From positions 79,910 through 143,909 of the forward strand of contig NZ_MULI01000010.1 of NCBI RefSeq assembly GCF_002939385.1: a stretch of DNA of 64,000 bases, in the 5' to 3' direction. The position numbers and the translations under genes were made by a program. Of this stretch, positions 1-8,725 are shown one piece after another. Positions within the stretch are counted from its first letter, which is position 1; each line of letters starts with the position of its first letter. Below the pieces are notes generated by a model. It searched no databases. It saw only the letters and a list, made by a program, of their open reading frames with translations, and was not told the origin of the DNA. Origin of the DNA: Streptomyces sp. MH60 (lineage in GTDB: Bacteria > Actinomycetota > Actinomycetes > Streptomycetales > Streptomycetaceae).

Positions 1-415
1 GGCTGATGTGGACGAGTTCGTCGCCGTCGGTGCCGAGGTAGCCCAGCTCCATCGCGGTGGCCAGGTTCTCCGGGGTGACCTCGCCCTCGAAGCGGGCGGC
101 GAGTTCCTCGGGGGTGAGGTGGACCGGGGTCTCCTCGGTGGGCTCGCCGAGGCCCAGCAGGTCGCCGACGTCGCGGCCGTGGGCGAAGGCGTCGGCCAGT
201 TCCGCGATGCCGTTCAGGGTGTGGCCGCGGTCCAGCAGGGCGGCGATGGTGCGCAGTCGGGCCAGGTGGTGGTCGTCGTACCAGGCGATGCGGCCCTCGC
301 GGCGGGGCGGCGGGATCAGTTTGCGTTCGCGGTAGAAGCGCAGGGTGCGCACCGTGATGCCGGCCAGCCGGGCCAGTTCCTCTATGCGGTATTCGCGCTT
401 CTCCGTCACGTCCAC
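1..415 (-). CDS. MerR-family transcriptional regulator (3' end outside window)
   Basis: Reading leftward from a GTG at 415, the protein starts with a MerR-type winged helix-turn-helix (RIEELARLAGITVRTLRFY, then a wing with PPPRREGRIAWYDDHHLARL). About 138 codons are visible and the C-terminal effector part is cut by the window edge. Proteins of this family bind and distort promoters with long spacers, usually in response to a ligand or stress. The start is uncertain: GTG at 409 is also in frame and sits better behind an AAGG. It is divergent from the monooxygenase operon, so it may control that operon. The DNA between them carries a 16-bp palindrome. Confidence 0.85.
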   Translation of the reverse strand, partial: MDVTEKREYRIEELARLAGITVRTLRFYRERKLIPPPRREGRIAWYDDHHLARLRTIAALLDRGHTLNGIAELADAFAHGRDVGDLLGLGEPTEETPVHLTPEELAARFEGEVTPENLATAMELGYLGTDGDELVHIS

Positions 416-495
416 GACCTTATGGCGTACCGCCGGTAACTTTCCTCCGCTCGACCCCTACCCATGAGTACGGACCTGCTCTACGCTCCCATTGC

Positions 496-511
496 GCCAG
501 TGTTCACTGGC
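496..511. promoter_or_regulatory. Palindrome and direct repeats upstream of the monooxygenase operon
   Basis: GCCAGTG-TT-CACTGGC is a perfect 7+7 inverted repeat. It is followed at 514-547 by three or four copies of a GGTTCCAG(AC) direct repeat that run up to the ribosome binding site of the monooxygenase. The location between two divergent genes suggests an operator. Which regulator binds it is not shown by the sequence. Confidence 0.45.
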
Positions 512-567
512 ATGGTTCCAGACGGTTCCAGGTTCCAGACGGTCCAGGCAAGCGTGGAGGCTCCGGG

Positions 568-2115
568 ATGGCCGAGCACGAGCAGGTTCACGAACACGTA
601 CGGGTGGCGGTGATCGGGTCCGGCTTCGGCGGGCTGGGAGCCGCCGTACGGCTGCGGCGCGAAGGGATCACCGACTTCGTCGTACTGGAGCGGTCCGGCA
701 GCGTCGGCGGCACCTGGCGGGACAACAGCTACCCCGGCTGCGCCTGCGACGTACCGTCCCACCTGTACTCCTTCTCCTTCGCGCCCAACCCCGAGTGGCC
801 GCGCACCTTCTCCGGGCAGGAGCACATCCGCGCCTACCTGGAGCACGTCACCGACACCTTCGGGCTGCGCCCCCACCTCCGCTTCGACTCGGAGGTGAAG
901 CGGATGGCGTGGGACACCGAGCAGCTTCGGTGGGAGATCGAGACCGTGCGCGGCACGCTCACCGCCGACGTCGTGGTGTCCGCGACCGGGCCGCTGTCCG
1001 ACCCCAAGGTCCCGGACATCCCGGGGCTCGACTCCTTCCCCGGCAAGGTCTTCCACTCCGCCCGCTGGGACCACGACTACGACCTCACCGGCAAGCGCGT
1101 CGCCATGATCGGCACCGGCGCCTCCGCCATCCAGATCGTGCCGTCCATCCAGCCGAAGGCGGGCCGGCTCACCCTCTTCCAGCGCACCCCTGCCTGGGTG
1201 ATGCCCCGCATGGACCGGGCCATCAGCGGCGCCGAGCGGGCCCTGCACCGGGCGCTGCCCGTCACCACCAAGCTGCGCCGCGGGCTGCTGTGGGGCATCC
1301 GGGAGCTCCAGGTGCAGGCGTTCACCAAGCACCCCGACGAGCTGGGCTTCGTCGAGCGGATCGCCAAGCGCAACATGGGCGCCGCCATCAAGGACCCGGC
1401 CCTGCGCGCCAAGCTCACCCCCGACTACCGCATCGGCTGCAAGCGGATCCTGCTGTCGAGCACGTACTACCCGGCGCTCGCCGAGCCCAACGTCGACGTG
1501 GTCGCGAGCGGGCTCAGCGAGGTGCGCGGGTCGACGCTGGTCGCCGCCGACGGCACCGAGGCCGAGGCGGACGCGATCATCTTCGGCACCGGCTTCCACG
1601 TCACCGACATGCCCATCGCCGAGCGCGTCGTGGGCGCGGACGGGCGGACGCTGGCCGAGACCTGGAAGGGGGGCATGGAGGCGCTGCGCGGTGGCACGGC
1701 GGCCGGTTTCCCCAACTTCATGACGGTCATCGGGCCCAACACCGGCCTCGGGAACTCGTCCATGATCCTGATGATCGAGTCCCAGCTGAACTACCTGGCG
1801 GACTACCTGCGCCAGTTGAACGTCCTCGGCGGCCGCACCGCCCTCGACCCGCGCCCCGCCGCCGTGCGCAACTGGAACCACCGGGTGCAGGAGCGCATGA
1901 AGCGCACGGTGTGGAACACCGGCGGCTGCACCAGCTGGTACCTGGACGCGAGCGGCCGCAACACCACCGTCTGGCCCGGCACGACCGCCGAGTTCCGGCG
2001 GGAGACACGGCGCGTGGACCTCGCGGAGTACCAGGTGCTGCGCCCGGGCCCCGCGAAGGCCGCCGCGGAGCCCACGGCCAAGGCCGCCGACGCGGACGCC
2101 GAGGTGAGCGCGTGA
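568..2115 (+). CDS. Flavin-containing Baeyer-Villiger-type monooxygenase
   Basis: This 515-residue protein has a Rossmann FAD motif at the N-terminus (G17-x-G19-x-x-G22, then VLERSGSVGGTW). It also carries the Baeyer-Villiger monooxygenase fingerprint FPGKVFHSARWD (F157, G159, H163, W167, D168). Such enzymes use NADPH and O2 to insert oxygen next to a carbonyl, or to oxidise N or S atoms. The ATG follows GGAGG by 7 nt. It is translationally coupled by a GTGA overlap to an alpha/beta hydrolase, which would suit hydrolysis of the ester or lactone made here. A short-chain dehydrogenase follows, which could supply or recycle the ketone. The substrate is unknown. Confidence 0.9.
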   Translation: MAEHEQVHEHVRVAVIGSGFGGLGAAVRLRREGITDFVVLERSGSVGGTWRDNSYPGCACDVPSHLYSFSFAPNPEWPRTFSGQEHIRAYLEHVTDTFGLRPHLRFDSEVKRMAWDTEQLRWEIETVRGTLTADVVVSATGPLSDPKVPDIPGLDSFPGKVFHSARWDHDYDLTGKRVAMIGTGASAIQIVPSIQPKAGRLTLFQRTPAWVMPRMDRAISGAERALHRALPVTTKLRRGLLWGIRELQVQAFTKHPDELGFVERIAKRNMGAAIKDPALRAKLTPDYRIGCKRILLSSTYYPALAEPNVDVVASGLSEVRGSTLVAADGTEAEADAIIFGTGFHVTDMPIAERVVGADGRTLAETWKGGMEALRGGTAAGFPNFMTVIGPNTGLGNSSMILMIESQLNYLADYLRQLNVLGGRTALDPRPAAVRNWNHRVQERMKRTVWNTGGCTSWYLDASGRNTTVWPGTTAEFRRETRRVDLAEYQVLRPGPAKAAAEPTAKAADADAEVSA

Positions 2116-3065
2116 GCTGCCTGCTGCACGTCGCCGACGGGCCGTATGCCCCGCCCGTGCCCGCCCGCGAGCTGACCGTCACCGCCGCCGACGGGGCCCG
2201 CGTCCATGTCGAGGTGCACGGCCCCGACGACGCCCCCGCGGTCGTCCTCGCGCACGGCTGGTGCTGCTCCACCGCCTTCTGGGCGGCGCAGATCCGCGCA
2301 CTGGCCGTCGACCACCGCGTCATCGCCTACGACCAGCGCGGCCACGGACGCAGCCCGGTCAACCCGGCGTACGGCACCGAGCCGCTCGCCGACGACCTCG
2401 AAGCCGTCCTCACGGCCACCCTCGCGCCGGGTGAGCGGGCCGTGATCGTCGGGCACTCCATGGGCGGGATGACGCTGATGGCCGCGGCGTCCCGCCCCGC
2501 GGTGCGCGAGCACGCGGCGGCCGTCCTGCTGTGCAGCACGGGCAGCGCACGCCTGGTGGCGTCCGCCACCGTGCTGCCGATGCGGGCGGGCCGGGTACGC
2601 ACCTGGCTGACCCGGCGGATCCTCGGCTCCCGGGCACCGCTCGGGCCGGTCACACCGCTCGCCCGCCGGATCCTCAAGTACGGGACGATGGGCCCCGCTT
2701 CCGCCCCGCACATGGTCGACGCCTGCGCCCGCATCGTGCACGCCTGCCCGAGCCGGGTGCGGCACGGCTGGTCCCAGGTGCTCGACCTGCTCGACCTCGA
2801 CCACGGCGTACGGGAGTTGCGGATGCCGGTGGAGATCGTGGTCGGTACGGCGGACCGGCTGACGCCGCCCGTGCAGGCCCGCGCACTGGCCGCCGCGCTG
2901 CCCGACTGCGTGGGCCTGACCGAACTCCCGGGGCTCGGCCACATGACGCCGGTGGAGGCCCCGGAGCTGGTCAGCGGGAAGATACGGGCCCTCGCGGCCA
3001 CCTACATACCGAGCGCACGCGGTGAGCGTGCCGAAGCCGCCGTACACGCCGAGGAGAGCGCATGA
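2112..3065 (+). CDS. Alpha/beta-fold hydrolase
   Basis: This is a 317-residue hydrolase. The GTG start overlaps the stop of the monooxygenase (GTGA), so expression is coupled. The nucleophile elbow is GHSMGG with Ser116. An HGW oxyanion strand lies before it, the acid is probably the Asp in GTADRLTPP, and the base is the His in GLGHMTP. The family includes esterases, lactonases and epoxide hydrolases. The position in the operon favours an esterase or lactonase acting on the oxidised product. The last codons overlap the next gene by ATGA. Confidence 0.87.
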   Translation: MSCLLHVADGPYAPPVPARELTVTAADGARVHVEVHGPDDAPAVVLAHGWCCSTAFWAAQIRALAVDHRVIAYDQRGHGRSPVNPAYGTEPLADDLEAVLTATLAPGERAVIVGHSMGGMTLMAAASRPAVREHAAAVLLCSTGSARLVASATVLPMRAGRVRTWLTRRILGSRAPLGPVTPLARRILKYGTMGPASAPHMVDACARIVHACPSRVRHGWSQVLDLLDLDHGVRELRMPVEIVVGTADRLTPPVQARALAAALPDCVGLTELPGLGHMTPVEAPELVSGKIRALAATYIPSARGERAEAAVHAEESA

Positions 3066-3955
3066 GCAGGGTGAGCCTGGAAGGGCGGGTCGCCGTCGTC
3101 ACCGGAGCGGCGCGGGGCGTCGGGGAGTTGATGGCCCGCAAGCTGTCCGCGCGCGGGGTGAAGGTCGCGCTGGTCGGCCTGGAGCCGGACGAACTCAAGC
3201 AGGTGTCCGCCCGGTTGCACAGCGACAGCGACCACTGGCACGCCGACGTCACCGACCACGAGGCGATGGCCCGGGTGGCGGCGGAGGTCGAGGAGCGGTT
3301 CGGGAAGGTCGACATCGTCGTCGCCAACGCGGGTGTGGCCACCGGCGGTCCCTTCGTCGACTCCGACCCGGAGTCCTGGCGGCGGGTGATCGAGGTCAAC
3401 CTGATCGGCTCGGCCGTCACCGCCCGCGCCTTCCTGCCCGCCCTGCTGGAGAGCCGCGGCTACCTGCTCCAGATCGCCTCGCTGGCCGCCCTCACCCCCG
3501 CCCCGATGATGAGCGCCTACTGCGCCTCCAAGTCCGGCGTCGAGGCGTACGCGCACAGCCTGCGCGGCGAGGTCGGGCACCGGGGCGTGAAGGTCGGCGT
3601 CGGCTATCTGTCCTGGACCGACACCGACATGGTGCGCGGGGCGGACCAGGACGACGTCATGCGGGAGTTGCGGCAGCGGCTGCCCTGGCCGTCGAACAAG
3701 ACCTATCCGCTGGGCCCGGCGGTCGACCGGCTGGTGGAGGGCGTCGAGCGCCGCTCCGCGCACGTCTACGGGCAGTGGTGGCTGCGCGGCATGCAGGGCG
3801 TGCGCGGCTACCTGCCGGCCGTCATCGGCACCGTCGGGCAGCGCGAGATGCGGCGCTTCGGCGACCGGCTGAACGGCCGGCGGATCGGCCTGGTCGGCGC
3901 CGGTGGAGCGGCCGACGAACAGCGTCCCACCAGGGCGACTACGGTCCGTAAGTGA
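3062..3955 (+). CDS. Short-chain dehydrogenase/reductase (SDR)
   Basis: The 297-residue protein shows the classical SDR cofactor motif T14-G15-AAR-G19-V-G21, the NAG motif (VVANAG), and the catalytic Y153-CAS-K157. The tail after about residue 230 is longer than in minimal SDRs and contains a Trp/Arg-rich stretch that may associate with the membrane. The ATG overlaps the stop of the hydrolase, making it the third gene of the operon. A likely role is reversible oxidation of an alcohol that feeds the monooxygenase. This role is inferred from context only. Confidence 0.9.
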   Translation: MSRVSLEGRVAVVTGAARGVGELMARKLSARGVKVALVGLEPDELKQVSARLHSDSDHWHADVTDHEAMARVAAEVEERFGKVDIVVANAGVATGGPFVDSDPESWRRVIEVNLIGSAVTARAFLPALLESRGYLLQIASLAALTPAPMMSAYCASKSGVEAYAHSLRGEVGHRGVKVGVGYLSWTDTDMVRGADQDDVMRELRQRLPWPSNKTYPLGPAVDRLVEGVERRSAHVYGQWWLRGMQGVRGYLPAVIGTVGQREMRRFGDRLNGRRIGLVGAGGAADEQRPTRATTVRK

Positions 3956-4043
3956 TCGACATGCGCACGGTCACGGCTCGTGTGAATCTGATCGAGCGCC
4001 CGGCCGAACCGGTCGGGCCCGATCACCACAGGAGTGAACCCAC

Positions 4044-4271
4044 ATGGGTATGAAGGACCAGTTCCAGGACAAGGCCGAGCGCATGCAGCAGCAGGGCAAG
4101 CAGCGTGCCGAGCAGGCGCGGGACCAGTTCCAGAACCGCGACCGCCGTCGCGACGAGGACGAGATCGACCCGTCCTCCCCGGCCTCGCGTCGCCGCGAGT
4201 CGGAGCACCAGGACCCGGCCTCGCGCCGTCGGGACGAGGACGAGCGCCTCCAGGACAGCTTCGACGCCTGA
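4044..4271 (+). CDS. Small hydrophilic charged protein of unknown function
   Basis: This 75-residue protein is almost entirely charged and polar. It begins with an amphipathic Gln/Lys/Glu-rich helix (KDQFQDKAERMQQQGKQ) and ends with two imperfect copies of a DPASRRRDEDE-like segment, so the C-terminal half is probably disordered. The ATG is preceded by AGGAG at a good distance and the gene is closed by a strong hairpin at 4291-4326, so it looks like its own transcription unit. The function is not recognised. The composition resembles small stress-type or CsbD-like proteins, but there is no convincing motif. Confidence 0.72.
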   Translation: MGMKDQFQDKAERMQQQGKQRAEQARDQFQNRDRRRDEDEIDPSSPASRRRESEHQDPASRRRDEDERLQDSFDA

Positions 4272-4290
4272 CGCGCCGCCGCTGAGGTGA

Positions 4291-4326
4291 GAGGGCGCCC
4301 CCCGGGTCGACCGGGTGGGCGCCCTC
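4291..4326. terminator. Bidirectional intrinsic-type terminator hairpin
   Basis: Perfect 10-bp arms GAGGGCGCCC (4291-4300) and GGGCGCCCTC (4317-4326) lie between the small protein gene and the convergent protease gene, so the hairpin can serve both strands. There is no long U-run, which is usual in Streptomyces. Confidence 0.8.
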
Positions 4327-4363
4327 CCCTGTGCCCTCAGGGCTTCTCGAAGGTTCTACGGTT

Positions 4364-7300
4364 CTACTCCCGCGGCGGCAGTGGCGGACGCGACCGGTCC
4401 GGTACGGCCTCATAACCGGGCGGCGTGGCGGGCGGGTTGGTCTCCAGCAGCTCCAGCGCCAGCCGTACCGCCTCGTCGAGGACCGGGTAGCGGCCCTCGG
4501 CCCAGTCCAGCGGGGTGCGCAGCGCCTCGACGTCGGGGGCGACGCCGTAGTTCTCCACGGACCAGCCGTAGGCGTCGAACCAGGCCGCGTTCATGGGCAT
4601 CGTGATCACCGAGCCGTCGCCGAGCCGGTGCCGGCCGGTCATGCCGACCACGCCGCCCCAGGTGCGCTGTCCGACCACCGGGCCGAGCCGCAGCAGCTTG
4701 AACGCGGCCGTGATCATGTCGCCGTCGGACGACGTCGCCTCGTCCGCGACCGCGACGACCGGGCCGCGCGGCGCGTTGGAGGTGTACGACACCGGCTGGG
4801 CGTCGCGGGTGAGGTCCCAGCCCAGGATGGTCCGGGTCAGCTTCTCGATGACCAGCTCGCTGATGTGCCCGCCCGCGTTGCCCCGCACGTCCACGATGAG
4901 CGCGGGCCGGGACACCTCCATGCGCAGGTCTCGGTTGAACTGCGCCCAGCCGGAACCGCCCATGTCGGGGATGTGCAGGTAGCCGCACCGCCCGCCGCTC
5001 AACTCGCGGACCACTTCCCGGCGTTTGGCCACCCAGTCCTGGTAGCGCAGGGGGCGTTCGTCGACGAGCGGTACGACGGCGACCCGGCGGGAGGGGCCCT
5101 GGCGGCCCTCGGCGGGGGAGAAGGTCAGCTCCACCGTCGTGCCGCCCGCGCCCGCCAGCAGCGGGGAGGGGCCCTGGACCGGGTCGACCGGGCGGCCGTC
5201 GACGTGGGTCAGGACGGCACCGTCGCGGATGCCCGTGCCGGCCAGCGGGGAGCGGGCCTTGGAGTCGGAGGAGTCGCCCGGCAGGATGCGCCTGGCCACC
5301 CACCGTCCGTCCCGGCAGACGAAGTTGGCGCCGAGCAGGCCCTGCCAGCGCTGGTAGTGCGCCGGGCCCTCGTTGCGCCGGGCGGCGACGACGTAGGCGT
5401 GCGAGGTGCCCAGCTCGCCGAGCACCTCGCGCAGCAGGTCGGCGAACTCGTCCGGGGAGGCGACGCGTTCGAGCAGTGGGCGGTACTGGTCGAGGACCGC
5501 GTCCCAGTCGATGCCGCACATGCCGGGGTCCCAGAAGTGGGCGCGGATCAGGCGGCCCGCCTCGTCGTACGCCTGGCGCCACTCGGCGGCCGGGTCCACC
5601 TCGTGCAGGATGCGGCGCAGGTCGATCCAGGTGGTCGAGTCGCCGTCGCCCACCTCGGTCGCCGGTACGGCGCGCAGATCGCCCTCGTCGAGCACGACCA
5701 GGCGGCTGCCGTCGCCGCTGACCCGGAACCAGTCGAGGTGGTCGACCAGTTCGGACTTCTTCGCCTTGGCCAGGTTGAAGTGCTCCAGCGTGGGCCGCTC
5801 GCTCGGGTCGGCCGGGTTGGCGAAGGTCTCGCCGAGCGCGCCCGAGATCGGCCAGCGCAGCCAGACCAGGCCGCCGCCCGCGACCGGCTCCAGCGCCGAG
5901 TACTTGGAGGCGGTGACCGGGAACGGTGTCACCCGGTTCTCCAGCCCCTCGACCTCGACGGTCACCGCGCCGCCCTCGCCGGGCTCGTCCTCCAGCGGGT
6001 CGAGGCCCCCGGCCGCGGGGCGGCCCTCGGGGTTGAGGGCGAAGGGGGAGGGGGTCGCCGAGGACAGCGGCACCAGGTAGGGGCGGCAGCCCAGGGGGAA
6101 GGACAGGTCGCCGGTGTGCACGTCGTACACCGGGTCGAAGCCGCGCCAGGACAGGAAGGCGAGGTAGCGGCCGTCCCGGGTGAACACCGGGTTCTCGTCC
6201 TCGAAGCGGCCGTTGGTGACGTCGACGACGAGGGTGCCCTCCGGGCCGTCGATCCGGGCCATCTTGATCTGCCGCAGGGTGCGTCCGATGCCCGGGTGCG
6301 ACCAGGTGAGCCAGGTCCCGTCGGGCGAGAAGGCGAGGTCGCGCACGGGGCCGTTGACGGAGCGGATCAACTCGGTGACCTGGTCTCCGGCGGTGGCGGG
6401 GGCGCCGGGGTCGCCGAGCGGGATGCCCGCCTCGGGGCCGCGTTCCTCGGTGGCGGTGTCCGCGGGGCCGCGTCCGGCCGTACCGGTGTCCGCCTGGGCC
6501 GCCGTGCCGGCCGGGCCCTGTTCCGCCGCGTCCGCCGGGTACCCGGCGTCCACCGCGTCCAGCGTCAGCGCCACCTCCGTGTCCGGCTCCGTGACGTCGA
6601 GGATCAGCAGCCGTCCGTCGTGCGAGGCGACGGCGAGCCGGTCGCCCGCCGGGTCCGAGACCAGCTCCAGGACCCGGCCGAGGCGCCCGGAGGCCAGGCG
6701 CCGGGCCGCGCGGCCGCCGGTCGCCCTGGGCAGGTAGGAGATCTCGACGGCGTCCTCGCCCTCCGCGTCCGTCACGTACGCGATCCGTCCGCTCTCCCCG
6801 AGCATCTCCGGCAGCCGCACCCGTACCCCCGGGGTGTCCGCGATGGTGCGGGCCGGGCCGTCGCGGTGGGTGAGCCAGTACAGGCTGCCGCGTACGACGA
6901 CGGCGCTCGCGCGGCCCGTCTCGTCGACGGAGACGCCGCCCACGTGCTGCGCGGCGGGCACCTGGTAGGTACGCCGCCCCGCGCGCGGCCCGCTCAGCCG
7001 CACGTCGAGCCGGCGCGGCGCCGAGCCCGGCGCGAGGTCGTCCACGATCCACAGGTCGCCCGCGCACTGGTACACCACCCGGGTGCCGTCGCTGGAGGCG
7101 TTGCGGGCGTAGAACGCGTCGTGGTCGGTGTGGCGGCGCAGGCCGGTGCCGTCGTGGGCGCAGGAGTAGAGGTTGCCGACGCCCTCGTGGTCGGAGAGGA
7201 AGGCGATCCGGCCGCCGACGAACATGGGGGCGGCGAGGTGCCCGCCGAGGTCGGGCAGGAGCCGCTCGCCGTGCAGCCAGAGCCGGCCCGTGGCGCCGCC

Positions 7301-7819
7301 CCGGTAGCGCTTCCAGGCGGCGGGCTCGTGCGGCGGGGTGCCGGTCAGGAGAAGCGTCCTGCGCTCGCCGTCGAGGTCGGCGGCCTGGATGTCGGTGACC
7401 GGACCCCAGGGCAGCTTGCGGCCGGGGTCGCCGTCGGGGGTGACCTTGTAGGCCCAGGTGAGGTGCGAGAAGGGCTCGCCGTGCGAGGCCACGGCGAGGA
7501 CGGCGGTGGTGCCGTCGGGGTCGGGGGGCGACCAGCCGCAGACCCGGGTGTCGAAGCCGCCCCAGTGGGTGAGCTGCCGTCCGGGTCCGCCGTCCACCGG
7601 GACGAGGTGGACCTCCGGCACCAGACTGCGCCAGCTGGTGTACGCGATGTGCCGGCCGTCGGGGGAGAAGCGCGGGGGACCGGCCTTGGTGCGGTCGACG
7701 GTGAGCCGCCAGGCCCGGCCCGGACCGTCGAGGGACGCGAGCCAGAGGTCGTCCTCGGCCACGAAGCACAGCTGGTCGCCACTGAGGTGCGGAAGGCGCA
7801 GATAACTCACCCACCCCAT
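4364..7819 (-). CDS. Tricorn-like S41 protease
   Basis: This is a 1151-residue protein starting at the ATG of MGWVSYLRLPHL. The N-terminal two thirds carry WD40/TolB-like beta-propeller repeats (SPDGRHIAYTS, FSPDGTWLTWS, FTRDGRYLAFLSWRG). A C1 domain with the base His807 (GTSHAYV), a PDZ-like segment (GTGIRDGAVLTHVDGRPV) and an S41 core follow. The core holds the nucleophile in ATSSDGDM (S1031 followed by Asp, as in tricorn S965-D966) and GNAGGHISELV. Tricorn proteases degrade peptides released by the proteasome. Streptomyces does have a proteasome, so a cytoplasmic peptide-processing role fits; no signal peptide is visible. It is divergent from a TetR gene across an operator-like palindrome. 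Confidence 0.9.
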   Translation of the reverse strand: MGWVSYLRLPHLSGDQLCFVAEDDLWLASLDGPGRAWRLTVDRTKAGPPRFSPDGRHIAYTSWRSLVPEVHLVPVDGGPGRQLTHWGGFDTRVCGWSPPDPDGTTAVLAVASHGEPFSHLTWAYKVTPDGDPGRKLPWGPVTDIQAADLDGERRTLLLTGTPPHEPAAWKRYRGGATGRLWLHGERLLPDLGGHLAAPMFVGGRIAFLSDHEGVGNLYSCAHDGTGLRRHTDHDAFYARNASSDGTRVVYQCAGDLWIVDDLAPGSAPRRLDVRLSGPRAGRRTYQVPAAQHVGGVSVDETGRASAVVVRGSLYWLTHRDGPARTIADTPGVRVRLPEMLGESGRIAYVTDAEGEDAVEISYLPRATGGRAARRLASGRLGRVLELVSDPAGDRLAVASHDGRLLILDVTEPDTEVALTLDAVDAGYPADAAEQGPAGTAAQADTGTAGRGPADTATEERGPEAGIPLGDPGAPATAGDQVTELIRSVNGPVRDLAFSPDGTWLTWSHPGIGRTLRQIKMARIDGPEGTLVVDVTNGRFEDENPVFTRDGRYLAFLSWRGFDPVYDVHTGDLSFPLGCRPYLVPLSSATPSPFALNPEGRPAAGGLDPLEDEPGEGGAVTVEVEGLENRVTPFPVTASKYSALEPVAGGGLVWLRWPISGALGETFANPADPSERPTLEHFNLAKAKKSELVDHLDWFRVSGDGSRLVVLDEGDLRAVPATEVGDGDSTTWIDLRRILHEVDPAAEWRQAYDEAGRLIRAHFWDPGMCGIDWDAVLDQYRPLLERVASPDEFADLLREVLGELGTSHAYVVAARRNEGPAHYQRWQGLLGANFVCRDGRWVARRILPGDSSDSKARSPLAGTGIRDGAVLTHVDGRPVDPVQGPSPLLAGAGGTTVELTFSPAEGRQGPSRRVAVVPLVDERPLRYQDWVAKRREVVRELSGGRCGYLHIPDMGGSGWAQFNRDLRMEVSRPALIVDVRGNAGGHISELVIEKLTRTILGWDLTRDAQPVSYTSNAPRGPVVAVADEATSSDGDMITAAFKLLRLGPVVGQRTWGGVVGMTGRHRLGDGSVITMPMNAAWFDAYGWSVENYGVAPDVEALRTPLDWAEGRYPVLDEAVRLALELLETNPPATPPGYEAVPDRSRPPLPPRE

Positions 7820-7881
7820 GCTTTTCCGGGCGCCGGGTACCGGCAACTTATGGGGAGCTGACAACCGTGACCCAGAACACG

Positions 7882-7945
7882 AACGAAACCGTTTCGTTTC
7901 GTTAGTCGGTGGGGTACATTCGTCATGTACGAAACGGTGTCGTTC
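7882..7945. promoter_or_regulatory. Two TetR-operator-like palindromes between the protease and tetR genes
   Basis: AACGAAACCGTTTCGTT (7882-7898) is a 17-nt palindrome around a single central base. A degenerate second copy, TACGAAACGGTGTCGTTC, lies at 7928-7945. Their spacing (46 bp start to start) and place upstream of the TetR gene suggest autoregulation, and probably control of the downstream MMPL exporter and perhaps of the divergent protease. A triplicated GAACCGGCCGAGC-like repeat follows at about 7955-7993. Confidence 0.7.
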
Positions 7946-8014
7946 CGGTCGAGTGAATCGGCCGAGCGAACCGGCCGAGCGAACCGGCCGACTCGACGGA
8001 GAGGAGTGAGCGAG

Positions 8015-8614
8015 ATGACGGAGACCGCCACCGCGCGCCGCAGCCGGATCACTCCCGAGCGCGAGGCCGAGCTGTACGCGGCCGTGCTCGACCTGCTCCG
8101 CGAGGTCGGCTACGACGCCCTCACCATGGACGCCGTGGCCGCCCGCACCCGGTCCAGCAAGGCGACGCTCTACCGCCAGTGGGGCGGTAAGCCGGAGCTG
8201 GTCGTCAAGGCCATGCGGCACAACAAGCCGGGCAAGATCGGCGACGTCGACACCGGCTCGCTCCGCGGCGACCTGCACGCCCTCATGGTGCGCGAGGACG
8301 ACTGCACCATGGAGCAGAACTCCGCGCTGATGCGGGGCGTCGCCATGGCGCTGCACCAGAACCCGGACCTTCGTCAGGCGTTCCGGGAACAGCTCATCGA
8401 ACCGGAGATGGCGGAGTTCCAGCGCGTGCTGCAACGCGCCGTCGACCGCGGAGAGATCAGACCGGACTGTCCGGCGCTGGACTTCCTCGTCCACATGATG
8501 GTCGGCGGGTTCGCCACCCGCACGCTGCTGGACGACCAGCCGCCGACCCGGGCGTTCCTCGCCTCCTACATCGACGCCGTGATCCTCCCCGCACTCGGCG
8601 TCTCCACCCACTGA
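8015..8614 (+). CDS. TetR-family transcriptional regulator
   Basis: The 199-residue protein has an N-terminal TetR helix-turn-helix (LREVGYDALTMDAVAARTRSSKATLYRQWGGKPELV) and a divergent helical ligand domain of the TetR_C-type. The ATG at 8015 is chosen because GGAGAGGAG lies 9 nt upstream; an in-frame extension back to 7925 would run through the operator and the repeats. It is followed by an MMPL exporter in the same direction, the usual pairing of a ligand-sensing repressor with its efflux pump. Confidence 0.92.
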   Translation: MTETATARRSRITPEREAELYAAVLDLLREVGYDALTMDAVAARTRSSKATLYRQWGGKPELVVKAMRHNKPGKIGDVDTGSLRGDLHALMVREDDCTMEQNSALMRGVAMALHQNPDLRQAFREQLIEPEMAEFQRVLQRAVDRGEIRPDCPALDFLVHMMVGGFATRTLLDDQPPTRAFLASYIDAVILPALGVSTH

Positions 8615-8725
8615 CACGTCCCTGCACCCCTGTGACACCTGAGCCCCACCTGACGTAACCGCTCACGTCGTCGGGCTGATCACCCCTGCCCTGAAGACCC
8701 ACGACCTGACCGGGAGTACGCCCTC

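Noticed and set aside
4331..7861. A 1176-codon open frame on the plus strand
   Set aside because: It is the antisense shadow of the tricorn-like protease gene, Gly/Ala/Arg/Val-rich without domains. Long antisense frames are normal in DNA of this GC content.
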